Assembly (NCBI GenBank): GCA_934589145.1
Contig: CAKTNW010000020.1
Span: 1 to 34,688, forward strand
DNA: 34,688 nucleotides
Origin: an uncultured Oscillospiraceae bacterium
GTDB lineage: Bacteria > Bacillota > Clostridia > Oscillospirales > Oscillospiraceae
Direction of reading: 5' to 3'
The position numbers and the translations under genes are program-made. Positions 23,888 through 31,874 of the stretch are shown in pieces. The notes below the pieces were generated by a model. It worked only from the letters and a program-made list of their open reading frames with translations. It did not search any database and was not told the origin of the DNA. Every line of letters starts with the position of its first letter. The stretch's first letter is position 1.

Positions 23888-23918
23888 CCATAACCTCCGG
23901 CCGGGCCGGAGGTTATGG
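23888..23918 (-). terminator. Intercistronic hairpin, possible attenuator
   Basis: 15-bp perfect arms CCATAACCTCCGGCC and complement, with one central base, followed leftwards by ATTTTG. The short U-tract and a gene starting 22 bases later suggest partial termination or mRNA-end stabilisation within the operon. Confidence 0.6.
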
Positions 23919-23928
23919 CGATTATCTC

Positions 23929-24747
23929 TTACTTCGCCTTCCGCAGGAAGCCGAACCACATGGTGAAGCCCACGAACAACCCGCCCAGGATGTTGCCCAG
24001 CGTCACAGGGATCATATTCCCGGTGAAGTAGGCACCCCAGGTCAGGGCGTCCAGATTCAGGCCAGCCTCCGCGGCAGCGGCCGCGTAGGCGGGTACGGTC
24101 TTGGCAAACAGGCCCATGGTGCAGTAGGTCATGTCGGCGATGGAGTGGTTGAAGCCGCAGGTGACGAAGAACATCACCGGGGCCCACGCGCCGATAAACC
24201 GGCCCATGGTGTCCTTGGCGCCTAGGCTCAGCAGCACGCCGATGGTCACCAACACGTTGCACAAAAAGCCCATGAAGAAGGCATTCTGGAACGGCATGGT
24301 CATCTTGCCCAGGGCCACCTTCATGGCGTACACGGCCAGGGCGTTGCTTCCGGCGGACAGCCAGCCAAACTTGGCGCACAGCACCGCCACCAGCAACGAG
24401 CCGATGAAGTTGCCGATATACACAAACAGCCAGTCCTTCAGCATGGCGGCCACGCGCACCTTCTTCTCCAGCACGCTGATGAAGATCAGCGTATTGCCGG
24501 TGAACAGTTCCGCGCCGATCAGGATCACCATGCCCAGGCCGAAGGCAAACAGCAGTCCGGAGATGGCCCGGATGGTGCTGTTGTTGTCAAGGCCATAGCT
24601 GGCCATGTTGGTCACGCAGGAGGGGAAGGCGATCAGCATACCGGCCAGCACGCCCAGCAGCAGCATTTTGCTGATGGGCAGGCTGCTCTTCTTCACGCCG
24701 GCCTCGGCGTAGTTGGCCGCGATCTCGGCAGGAGCAAACAGATTCAT
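23929..24747 (-). CDS. Formate/nitrite transporter family channel (FocA-like)
   Basis: FNT proteins are pentameric channels for formate, nitrite or related anions. The 272-residue protein has six helices and the family landmarks GAELFTGNTLIF (about residues 78-89), GFNHSIADM with the central histidine that gates and protonates the substrate, and GNMIPVTLGNILGG. It lies 12 bases after folD in a cluster beginning with formate-THF ligase, so formate is the probable substrate. The direction, import for acetogenesis or release when the methyl branch runs backwards, cannot be read from sequence. GGAGG lies 7 bases upstream of the ATG. Confidence 0.93.
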   Translation of the reverse strand: MNLFAPAEIAANYAEAGVKKSSLPISKMLLLGVLAGMLIAFPSCVTNMASYGLDNNSTIRAISGLLFAFGLGMVILIGAELFTGNTLIFISVLEKKVRVAAMLKDWLFVYIGNFIGSLLVAVLCAKFGWLSAGSNALAVYAMKVALGKMTMPFQNAFFMGFLCNVLVTIGVLLSLGAKDTMGRFIGAWAPVMFFVTCGFNHSIADMTYCTMGLFAKTVPAYAAAAAEAGLNLDALTWGAYFTGNMIPVTLGNILGGLFVGFTMWFGFLRKAK

Positions 24748-24759
24748 GGTCAGCCCTCC

Positions 24760-25638
24760 TTACGCCAGCGTGCGCTCGGCGGCCTCCACCACATGACCGA
24801 TCAGCACGGAGGTGGTCACAGCGCCCACGCCGCCGGGCACGGGGGTGATGGCCTCGACAATGGGCTCCACCTCGGCGAACACGGCGTCGCCCGCCATGCC
24901 GCCCTTGCCCTTGGAGGTCACCTTGTCGGGATCCCAGTTCATGGACACGTCGATGACGATCTGGCCGGGACGGACATAGTCCTTGGTCAGGCTCTTCAGC
25001 ACACCTGCGGCGGACACCAGAATGTCAGCCTCGCGGGCCACTTCCTCTACGTTCTTGGTCTTGGTATGGCACACGGTAACGGTGGCGTTCTTGCCCAGCA
25101 GCATCATGGCGGCGGGCTTGCCCACTACCAGAGAGCGGCCGATGACCACGGCCTTCTTGCCGGTGCAGTCGATGCCGTAGTAGTCCAGGATCTCCATGCA
25201 GGCCTGGGGGGTGCAGGGGGCGAAGCCCAGCTTCTTGCCCATGAACACACCGGCGTTGGACAGGTCGGTCATGGAGTCGATATCCTTGCAGGCGGCCAGA
25301 TGGTTGCAGATCTCGTCCTGATCCGCCTTCAGATGCTTGGGCAGGGGGCGGAACAGCAGGCAGCCGTGGATGCTGTCGTCGGCGTTGATGGCCTCGATCT
25401 GGGCGATCAGCGCCTCCTTGGTCACGTCCTCCGGCAGCAGGAACTTCACCACGTCCACGCCGATCAGCTCGGCACGGGAGGTGGCGCCCTTCTCATAGGA
25501 CAGGTCGGAGGGATTCTCACCGCAGCGGACGATGGCCAGCTTCGGCATCACGCCCTTTTCCTTCAGCGCCGCCACGCGCTGCTGCAGCTTCTCGTTCATG
25601 GCGGCGGTGACTTCTTTACCCAGTAATTGCTTTGCCAT
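24760..25638 (-). CDS. folD: Methylenetetrahydrofolate dehydrogenase FolD, altered cyclohydrolase site
   Basis: FolD normally both dehydrogenates methylene-THF and hydrolyses methenyl-THF. The 292-residue protein has the NAD(P) fold (VVIGRSLVVGKPAAMML), the KDID segment with the conserved Asp, and the C-terminal signature ITPVPGGVGAVTTSVL. However, the site YVxxK is SYEKGA (Tyr48, Ala52), losing the catalytic Lys of E. coli FolD. VQLPLP is LFRPLP, replacing the catalytic Gln by Phe96. Both residues serve cyclohydrolase chemistry. Since fchA, a separate cyclohydrolase, lies 14 bases upstream, this FolD may be mainly a dehydrogenase. The fhs-fchA-folD order is also found in the acetogen Acetobacterium woodii. 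Confidence 0.93.
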   Translation of the reverse strand: MAKQLLGKEVTAAMNEKLQQRVAALKEKGVMPKLAIVRCGENPSDLSYEKGATSRAELIGVDVVKFLLPEDVTKEALIAQIEAINADDSIHGCLLFRPLPKHLKADQDEICNHLAACKDIDSMTDLSNAGVFMGKKLGFAPCTPQACMEILDYYGIDCTGKKAVVIGRSLVVGKPAAMMLLGKNATVTVCHTKTKNVEEVAREADILVSAAGVLKSLTKDYVRPGQIVIDVSMNWDPDKVTSKGKGGMAGDAVFAEVEPIVEAITPVPGGVGAVTTSVLIGHVVEAAERTLA

Positions 25639-25652
25639 ATTCTTTTCCTCCC

Positions 25653-26273
25653 TTATTTGAAGAAACCGGCCTTGACGGTCTCAAAAATGCCGTCGGCCTT
25701 CTTGCCGTACACGTCCAGCATGGTCAGGCACTTGGCGTTCATCTCCTCCGCCACCTCGCGGTTCTGCAACGTCTTGGTGTTGATGAACACGTTCAGGGAC
25801 GCCGCCTGCAATGCCGCCTTCACAATAGTGGCGCCGCAGCCCGCGTCGGACACTGCCAGGCGGGAGCCCTTCGCGGCGAACACCTCGATGGCGTCGATGG
25901 CCTCACAACACAGCTCCATGATGTGCATGGGCACCTTGCAGGCGGTGATGGTGGCCTCCTCCATGATGCGGGGCCGGTCGGGATCGTCCTTGGGGATGCC
26001 GTAGGCGTTGGCCAGCGGGATAAATCCCTCGGCGTCGGCGGGCACCTGATCCAGCAGCTCGGTCTGGAGGGCGTCGCACTTCTTCTGCAGGGCGATGATC
26101 TCCGCCTCCACGTCGGCGTACTTCTTCTTGCCCACGGTCAGAGAGCCGACCATGTTGCCCAGGGCGGTACCGATGGCGGCCACCAGCGCGGACGCGCCGC
26201 CGCCGCCGGGAGCAGGCTCGTTGGAAGCCAGAACCGTGACGAACTCACGGCAGGATTTGGTGGTATAATCCAT
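25653..26273 (-). CDS. fchA: Methenyl-THF cyclohydrolase / cyclodeaminase family protein FchA
   Basis: The 206-residue all-helical protein matches the formiminotransferase-cyclodeaminase family: NEPAPGGGGASALVAAIGTALGNMV near the start is the signature glycine loop, and SDAGCGATIVKAALQAASLNVFIN is conserved near the end. Stand-alone members in acetogens and purine fermenters act as methenyl-THF cyclohydrolase or formimino-THF cyclodeaminase. Position between fhs and folD favours the former. ATG 26273 has GAGGAGA 6 bases upstream; the longer frame starting at 26315 has no site. No histidine-degradation gene is present in the window, which weakens the cyclodeaminase alternative. Confidence 0.9.
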   Translation of the reverse strand: MDYTTKSCREFVTVLASNEPAPGGGGASALVAAIGTALGNMVGSLTVGKKKYADVEAEIIALQKKCDALQTELLDQVPADAEGFIPLANAYGIPKDDPDRPRIMEEATITACKVPMHIMELCCEAIDAIEVFAAKGSRLAVSDAGCGATIVKAALQAASLNVFINTKTLQNREVAEEMNAKCLTMLDVYGKKADGIFETVKAGFFK

Positions 26274-26320
26274 AGTTTTCTCCTCGTTATGATCCGGTGA
26301 AAAATTTTCTCTCAAGCGGA

Positions 26321-26353
26321 AAAGCTCCGGCGGCTTGAAGCCGCCGGAGCTTT
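26321..26353 (-). terminator. Hairpin between fhs and fchA, terminator or attenuator
   Basis: 16-bp arms AAAGCTCCGGCGGCTT and complement around a single G, followed leftwards by TTTTCCG. It lies in the 142-base gap after fhs, about 60 bases past its stop. Partial termination here would make fhs more abundant than fchA-folD. Confidence 0.7.
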
Positions 26354-26415
26354 CTTGTATGCAGTCAGGCTACAAGCCTTCTTGGCAGCAAAATCAAAGA
26401 TTTCATGCCAGTTTT

Positions 26416-28224
26416 TTAAAACAGGCCGCTGACCTTTCCGGTCTCGGTGTCCACGTCGATGCGGCGATAGGCGGGGTTGGCCGCGGTGCCGGGCATCATG
26501 GAGATGGTACCGGCCATGGGGCACAGGAACTTGGCGCCGCCGTATTCCAGAATGTCGCGGACAGCCAGACGCCAGCCGGTGGGCACGCCCTTCTTGGTGG
26601 GATCGTCGGACAGGGACAGATGGGTCTTGACCATCATGGTGCAGTAATCGGCATACTTGGGATCGCTCTCGAAGCGCTTGGCCTTCTCCACCGCCAGAGG
26701 CGCCCAATCCACGCCATCAGCGCCGTAGACCTCCTTGGCGATCAGCTCGACGCGCTGACGCAGAGGCATATCCAGGTCGTACAGGAACTTAACGTTCACG
26801 GGCTCCTCGCAGGCCTCCACAACGGTCTTGGCCAGCTCGATGGCGCCCTCGCCGCCGAAGCGCCAATGGTTGGACTCGGCGCAGCGGATGCCGCGCTCCT
26901 GGCACAGCTTCTTCAGCAGAGCGATCTCGGCGTCGGTATCGGTATAGAAGCGGTTGATGCAGACCACAGGGTTGATGCCGGACTTCTTGATGGTGTTCAC
27001 ATGGTGGAACAGGTTGCAGGTGCCCTTCTCCAGCAGCTCCAGGTTCTCCTCGGTGTACTCCTTGGGCAGGGGGGCGCCGGGGGTGACCTTCGGGCCGCCG
27101 CCGTGCATCTTCAGGGCGCGGACAGTGGCGACCAGCACGGACACGTTGGGAGTCAGGCCGCTGAGGCGGGTCTTGACGTTCCAGAACTTCTCGAAGCCGA
27201 TGTCGGCGGCGAAACCGGACTCGGTAACATGGTAATCAAACAGCTTCAGGGCCAGACGGTCGGCGATGACGGAGGACTGGCCGATGGCGATGTTGGCGAA
27301 GGGACCGGCGTGGACCAGAACGGGCTGGTGCTCCACGGAGTAGCACATAGTGGGGTTGATGGTGTTGCGCATCCAGGCGGTCATAGCACCGGCAACCTCC
27401 AGATCCTCGCAGGTGACGGGCTCGCCGCTGCGGGAGTAAGCCACAACGATCTTGCCGATACGCTCACGCAGATCCTTCAGGTCACGGGCCACAGCCAGAA
27501 TGGCCATCAGCTCGGAACCCACGGCGATGCCGAACTTGGACTCCATCATGAAGCCGTCCAGACGGCCGCCGATGCCGATGATGATGTTGCGCAGGCCCTG
27601 GGCGCAGAAGTCCATGACCCAGCCCATCTCAATGCGCTTGGGGTCGATGTCCAGACGCTTCAGACCCTTGGCAGCCAGCCACTCGTCGTTGTTGTTGCGT
27701 TCGTGCTGCATACGGGCGTTCAGAGCCACCATAGCCAGGTTGTGGGCGTTCATGATGTCGTTGATGTCGCCGGTCAGACCCAGAGAGAACTCGGTCATGG
27801 GCATCAGCAGGGCGTTGCCGCCGCCTGCGGCGGTACCCTTGACGTTCATGGTGGGGCCGCCGGAGGGCTGACGCAGGGCGCCGCCCACGTTCAGGCCCAG
27901 CTTGCCCAGGCCCTCGATCAGGCCCAGGGACACGGTGGACTTACCCTCGCCGAAGGGGGTGGGGGTGATGGCGGTGACTTCGATGAACTTGCCGTCGGGC
28001 TTATCCTTCAGGCGGTTCATGACCTTGATGAAGTCGATCTTGGGGGTCTTGCCGTAGGGAATGATCTCCTCAGGCAGCAGGCCCAGCTTCTCGCGGAAAT
28101 ACTCCACGGGGGGCAGTGCCTTTTCCGCCTCCTCCGCGATCTGCCAGTCCTTATAGATGGTGGGATCCAGCGTCACGCGGCCGTTGGCGTCTACATACTT
28201 GCCGTCTTTGAATTCGATTGCCAT
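26416..28224 (-). CDS. fhs: Formate-tetrahydrofolate ligase (10-formyl-THF synthetase)
   Basis: Fhs couples ATP hydrolysis to formate activation onto tetrahydrofolate, the first folate step of the methyl branch. The ATP loop [11 protein letters not shown] is at residues 87-97, followed by the family signature around [17 protein letters not shown]. The enzyme is 602 residues, longer than the usual 556-560: an N-terminal extension of about 30 residues and several internal insertions place it in the long Fhs group. AAGGAGG lies 7 bases before the ATG. It is downstream of the trigger-factor-like gene with a 78-base gap containing small hairpins but no terminator, so it probably belongs to the acs transcript. 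Confidence 0.97.
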   Translation of the reverse strand: MAIEFKDGKYVDANGRVTLDPTIYKDWQIAEEAEKALPPVEYFREKLGLLPEEIIPYGKTPKIDFIKVMNRLKDKPDGKFIEVTAITPTPFGEGKSTVSLGLIEGLGKLGLNVGGALRQPSGGPTMNVKGTAAGGGNALLMPMTEFSLGLTGDINDIMNAHNLAMVALNARMQHERNNNDEWLAAKGLKRLDIDPKRIEMGWVMDFCAQGLRNIIIGIGGRLDGFMMESKFGIAVGSELMAILAVARDLKDLRERIGKIVVAYSRSGEPVTCEDLEVAGAMTAWMRNTINPTMCYSVEHQPVLVHAGPFANIAIGQSSVIADRLALKLFDYHVTESGFAADIGFEKFWNVKTRLSGLTPNVSVLVATVRALKMHGGGPKVTPGAPLPKEYTEENLELLEKGTCNLFHHVNTIKKSGINPVVCINRFYTDTDAEIALLKKLCQERGIRCAESNHWRFGGEGAIELAKTVVEACEEPVNVKFLYDLDMPLRQRVELIAKEVYGADGVDWAPLAVEKAKRFESDPKYADYCTMMVKTHLSLSDDPTKKGVPTGWRLAVRDILEYGGAKFLCPMAGTISMMPGTAANPAYRRIDVDTETGKVSGLF

Positions 28225-28302
28225 GGGTTATCCTCCTTGTTATCCTCAGGTCGTCCCTGAATAATGAATGAATGTATCCTGCGGCGCCCTGTGCGCCGGG
28301 GG

Positions 28303-29244
28303 TCACTGGGTGATCTGGGCGCTGCGGCGCACCACCTCGGTGGCCTTGTCCCGCAGCATCTGCTGGCGGACGACGGTCAGAAAACCGTTGTCGAAATAGG
28401 GCTTGAGATCCTCCGCGCTCATGTGGTTGTCGGCGCAGATCTGCTCGATGGCGGCGTTCATCTCCTCCTCGGTGACGGTCAGGTTCTCCAGCTGGGCGAT
28501 CTTCTCCACCGCCTTCTGGGTGCGGAAGGCCTCCAGCGCGTCGGGACGCATATCCTCCCGCAGCTTCTTCTCGTCGCTGCCGGTGAACTGGCAATATGCC
28601 TCCAGCGTCAGGCCCTTCTGGGCCAGCTGGGCGGTCAGGGTTTCCATCTGGGCCTCCACCATACGATCCAGCTCCTCGTCAGAGGGCTGCTCCTCCACGG
28701 TGGCGGCGGCCTGATGCATCAACTGCCAGCGCAGCTCCTGCTCGGCCCGCTCGTTATAGTAGTCCTGCAGGGCGCGGCCCATGTTCTGGCGCATCTGCTC
28801 CATGGTGTCGCACTGGCCGATCTCCTTGGCGAAGGTGTCGTCCAGCTCATAGCTGGAGTGGGTGCGGATCTCGTGGACGTGGCAGTGGAACTCGGCAGGC
28901 TTGCCTGCCAACTCCGGGGCGTGATACTCGGTGGGGAACGTGACGGTAACGGTCACATCGTCGCCGATGTTGGCGCCCACCAACTGCTCCTCAAAGCCGG
29001 GGATAAACATGCCGCTGCCCAGGGTCAGGGTCTGCTTCTGGGCGGTGCCGCCGGGAAACTGGATGCCCTCGGAAAATCCGGCATAGTCCAGCACCAGCTC
29101 GTCGCCCGCGGCGGCGGCGCGGCCCACAACGGGCACGATACGGGGATTGGCCTGCAGGAGGCGCTGCAGCTGGCGGTCGATATCCTCCGCCGTCACATCC
29201 ACATGCTCCAGCTTGCCCTGCAGGTTCAGATAGGTAAAGCTCAT
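28303..29244 (-). CDS. Trigger-factor-like FKBP chaperone lacking the ribosome-binding domain
   Basis: Residues about 45-130 are an FKBP-type prolyl isomerase (GDELVLDYAGF...LGSGMFIPGFEEQLVGANIGD). Residues 135-313 match the helical substrate-binding domain of trigger factor (YELDDTFAKEIGQCDTMEQMR...). The usual N-terminal 110 residues, with the GFRxGKxP ribosome contact, are absent: the protein begins in the linker helix. So it is a free chaperone/isomerase and not the co-translational one. The last isomerase strand reads FHCHVHEIRTH (119-129), with His120, His122 and His124 on one face where trigger factors have EVTVKEV. Metal binding is therefore possible. The start codon lies 5 bases after DUF3786, whose last codons contain the ribosome site, so the two genes are translationally coupled. 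Confidence 0.85.
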   Translation of the reverse strand: MSFTYLNLQGKLEHVDVTAEDIDRQLQRLLQANPRIVPVVGRAAAAGDELVLDYAGFSEGIQFPGGTAQKQTLTLGSGMFIPGFEEQLVGANIGDDVTVTVTFPTEYHAPELAGKPAEFHCHVHEIRTHSSYELDDTFAKEIGQCDTMEQMRQNMGRALQDYYNERAEQELRWQLMHQAAATVEEQPSDEELDRMVEAQMETLTAQLAQKGLTLEAYCQFTGSDEKKLREDMRPDALEAFRTQKAVEKIAQLENLTVTEEEMNAAIEQICADNHMSAEDLKPYFDNGFLTVVRQQMLRDKATEVVRRSAQITQ

Positions 29245-29249
29245 TCTGT

Positions 29250-29873
29250 TTATTTCCTTTTCATCTCTTGTCGGATGGCGGAGATGAGAATATCCCCCGC
29301 CACCACGCGATCCTCCGCCGAAAAGTCGGAGGCAAAATTGTCGGAGTACAGGATCTGGCTGGAGGGCGGGAATTCCTCGTCCCCGGCGTAGATCATGATC
29401 TGCATCCGATAGCCGCCCAGGAAGCCGAAGCCATAGCCCGCGTCGCCGTGGGACAGCTTCTCTCCGCCCATCCGCTGGCAGGCGGCGGCGAAGGCGGGCA
29501 CCTGGGTGCCAAAGGTGAAGGCCGCCCGTGTCAGGCAGCGGCCCGTATAGGGCGTGATGTACAGCTCGCCCCAGGGCATCTCCCGGAAGGTCTTATAGCC
29601 CAGCGACAGCGCCGCCTGCCGTCCCTCCAGCAGATACCGCAGCAAAAAGGTCTGGCAGGGCAGGTTCGTCAGCGCGAAGGCATCCTCCCGATCCGCCGTG
29701 ATGGCATATTCCGGCCACGCGATACGGTAGGTGCTGTTCAGCAGCTGTACCGTAAAGCAGCCGTCCTCGAAGGACACGCCGCAGCGCTTTGCCGCCTCCT
29801 GGGGGTCAAGCTTCTCAAAAAGTGCCAGATAATGGGAAAACGGCACCTCTTCTTTGTTGTTTTGTATCTCCAT
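29250..29873 (-). CDS. DUF3786 domain protein
   Basis: The 207-residue protein matches DUF3786 (DPQEAAKRCGVSFEDGCFTVQLLNSTYRI; LPCQTFLLRYLLEG; GDAGYGFGFLGGYRMQIMIYAGDEEFPPSSQILYSDN). The family is found in anaerobes next to acetyl-CoA synthase and corrinoid activation genes; no biochemical function is established. Here it is tightly coupled: 3 bases after the RACo stop codon and 5 bases before the trigger-factor-like gene. AGGAG lies 7 bases before the ATG, inside the end of RACo. Co-location suggests a role in maturation or reactivation of the acetyl-CoA synthase/corrinoid proteins, which is inference. Confidence 0.85.
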   Translation of the reverse strand: MEIQNNKEEVPFSHYLALFEKLDPQEAAKRCGVSFEDGCFTVQLLNSTYRIAWPEYAITADREDAFALTNLPCQTFLLRYLLEGRQAALSLGYKTFREMPWGELYITPYTGRCLTRAAFTFGTQVPAFAAACQRMGGEKLSHGDAGYGFGFLGGYRMQIMIYAGDEEFPPSSQILYSDNFASDFSAEDRVVAGDILISAIRQEMKRK

Positions 29874-29876
29874 CGG

Positions 29877-31808
29877 TCACTCCTGTACGCTGGACGGGAA
29901 CAGCTCCTTGTTGGTATGGGGCAGGAAGCAGGCCGCCACGAATTCCTCCATGTACTTCGGCTCGGTGGACAGCTCCAGATACGTCATGTTGCTGGCCAGC
30001 TCGTGCACCTTCTCCTCCGCCGCGTTGGACAGCGCCAGCGCATACGCGCCCGCCAGCGAGGAGTTGCCGATATACTGGAACAGCGCACGATCCACATCCG
30101 GGAACATGCCGATGCGCACGGCGTTCTCCATATTGATGCCGCTGCCGATGCCGCCCGCCACATAGATGTGCTCCAGCACGGACACGTCCATGTCCAGAGA
30201 GGACAGCATGATATGGATGGCGGAGAAGATCGCGCCCTTGGCCCGGATGAAGCACTCGATATCCACCTCGGTGATGGCGATCTCCCGGCCGGTGTCGCTC
30301 TCGTTGCTGAAGGCCAGCACATAGCGGCCCATGCCGTGCTCATCACGGAGGATACGGCGGTTCTCCCGCACGAAGTGACCCTTGGCAGAGATGGCGGAGG
30401 TGCGGTACAGCTCGGCGATCACGTCGATGATGCCGCTGCCGCAGATGCCCACCGGTTTTTGACCGGCCTTGCCCACGATGGACAGGGTGGGCTCCAGCGT
30501 CTCCCGGTCGATGGTCACGGCCTCCACCGCGCCGTCGGTGGCGCGCATGCCGCAGGAGATGTCGCCGCCCTCAAAGGCGGGGCCTGCGGAGCAGGCGCAG
30601 GACATCATGAAGTCCCGGTTGCCGAACACGATCTCGCCGTTGGTGCCAAGGTCGATGAACAGAGAGAACTCGTCCTTGTCCCAGATGCGGCTGGTCAGCG
30701 TACCGGCGGTGATATCGCCGCCCACATAGGAGCCGATATTGGGCGCCAGCACCACCTTCGCGTCGGGATTGGCCACAAACCGAATGTCTCCGGCCTTCAG
30801 GCCGTCCCAGTGGAAGAAGGTGGGGATGTAGGGCTCCATCCGCACGGGATCGGCGTCCACCCCCAGCAGCAGATGGTTCATGGTGGTGTTGGAGGCCACG
30901 CAGCACCGCAGGATGCGGTCGGCGTCCACCTTGGCGCTGGCGCACAGGGCCCGCGTCAGGGGCTGGAGGGTCTCCTCCACGATGGCCTTCTGCAGGCGCT
31001 CCACGCCGCCGGGCCGTCCCTGCTCCACGATGCGGTTGATGACATCCGCGCCGTAGCGAATCTGGCCGTTGCCGCCGCTGCCCTTGGCCAGCAGCTTGCC
31101 GGTTTTCAGGTCGGTGATCACCGCCGAAACGGTGGTGGTGCCGATGTCGATGGCAAGGCCGCACATGGGCTGGGGCTCATCGGCATTCCGCACGTCCATG
31201 GCCTGGAACACGCCGTCTTTCAGCGTACCGGCCACGGCCACATGGAAGCCGCTTTCACGCAGCACCCGCGCCAGCTTATGTACCGTGGGATAGCTCAGGC
31301 GCACCTTTTCGCAGCCCAGCGCCGCCTCCAGCGCCATGGTCAGCCGCTCGGTATCGGGCATGGTGTCCTCCAGCGTGGGCTCCTCCATGGTGACCTCCGT
31401 CTCCACGAAGTCGTTGCTGAAATCCACGCCCGCCGCCTTCAGATCCTCCTCCAGCCGGGTGAAGATGGCCACCTCCTCGCCGGTGGACAGATCCGCGGTC
31501 TTCATGCGGCTCTGATAGGCGGAGGCGATGTCCGGCACCATCACGGTCACGTCGGAGCTGACCTTGCTGGCGCAGCTCAGACGCCAACCGGCGGCGTAGT
31601 CCTCATCGGTGATGTGGCTGGTCTGCAGACCCTCCACGGTGCCCTCCAGCAGCTTCACGCGGCACTTGCCGCAGGAGCCGTTGCCGGAGCAGGGCGCGTC
31701 GATGGCCACATTGGCGGCACGGGCTGTTTCCAGCAGCGTTTCGCCGGGCGCGGCGGTGGCCGTCACCGGCGTCGCGCCGTTTTCAAAGGTAAAGATGACC
31801 TGATACAT
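29877..31808 (-). CDS. Corrinoid reductive activator (RACo-type, 2Fe-2S plus ASKHA ATPase)
   Basis: RACo uses ATP to pass an electron to the inactive Co(II) form of the corrinoid iron-sulfur protein. The N-terminal ferredoxin domain carries Cys40, Cys46, Cys49 (CSGNGSCGKC) and Cys79 for a 2Fe-2S cluster. A linker region and then the ASKHA ATPase fold follow, with CGLAIDIGTTTVSAVITDL as phosphate-1 loop, LFIDLGTNGEIVFG as phosphate-2 loop and VAGGIGSGINMENAVRIG near the end. ATG 31808 has AAGGAG 6 bases upstream and gives 643 residues; the frame opens earlier but lacks a site. Position directly after acsB supports corrinoid reactivation over other ASKHA roles (for example methanol or methylamine systems). 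Confidence 0.93.
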   Translation of the reverse strand: MYQVIFTFENGATPVTATAAPGETLLETARAANVAIDAPCSGNGSCGKCRVKLLEGTVEGLQTSHITDEDYAAGWRLSCASKVSSDVTVMVPDIASAYQSRMKTADLSTGEEVAIFTRLEEDLKAAGVDFSNDFVETEVTMEEPTLEDTMPDTERLTMALEAALGCEKVRLSYPTVHKLARVLRESGFHVAVAGTLKDGVFQAMDVRNADEPQPMCGLAIDIGTTTVSAVITDLKTGKLLAKGSGGNGQIRYGADVINRIVEQGRPGGVERLQKAIVEETLQPLTRALCASAKVDADRILRCCVASNTTMNHLLLGVDADPVRMEPYIPTFFHWDGLKAGDIRFVANPDAKVVLAPNIGSYVGGDITAGTLTSRIWDKDEFSLFIDLGTNGEIVFGNRDFMMSCACSAGPAFEGGDISCGMRATDGAVEAVTIDRETLEPTLSIVGKAGQKPVGICGSGIIDVIAELYRTSAISAKGHFVRENRRILRDEHGMGRYVLAFSNESDTGREIAITEVDIECFIRAKGAIFSAIHIMLSSLDMDVSVLEHIYVAGGIGSGINMENAVRIGMFPDVDRALFQYIGNSSLAGAYALALSNAAEEKVHELASNMTYLELSTEPKYMEEFVAACFLPHTNKELFPSSVQE

Positions 31809-31840
31809 ATCGTTCTCCTTGGGGTCGCGTTTTCCTGTGA

Positions 31841-31858
31841 GGGCGGCGGATGCCGCCC
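31841..31858 (-). other. Intercistronic hairpin between acsB and RACo
   Basis: GGGCGGC and GCCGCCC arms around GGAT, with no U-tract after it, in the 66-base gap. It is more likely an mRNA processing or stability element than a terminator. Confidence 0.5.
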
Positions 31859-31874
31859 CCACAGAGGGGTTTGG

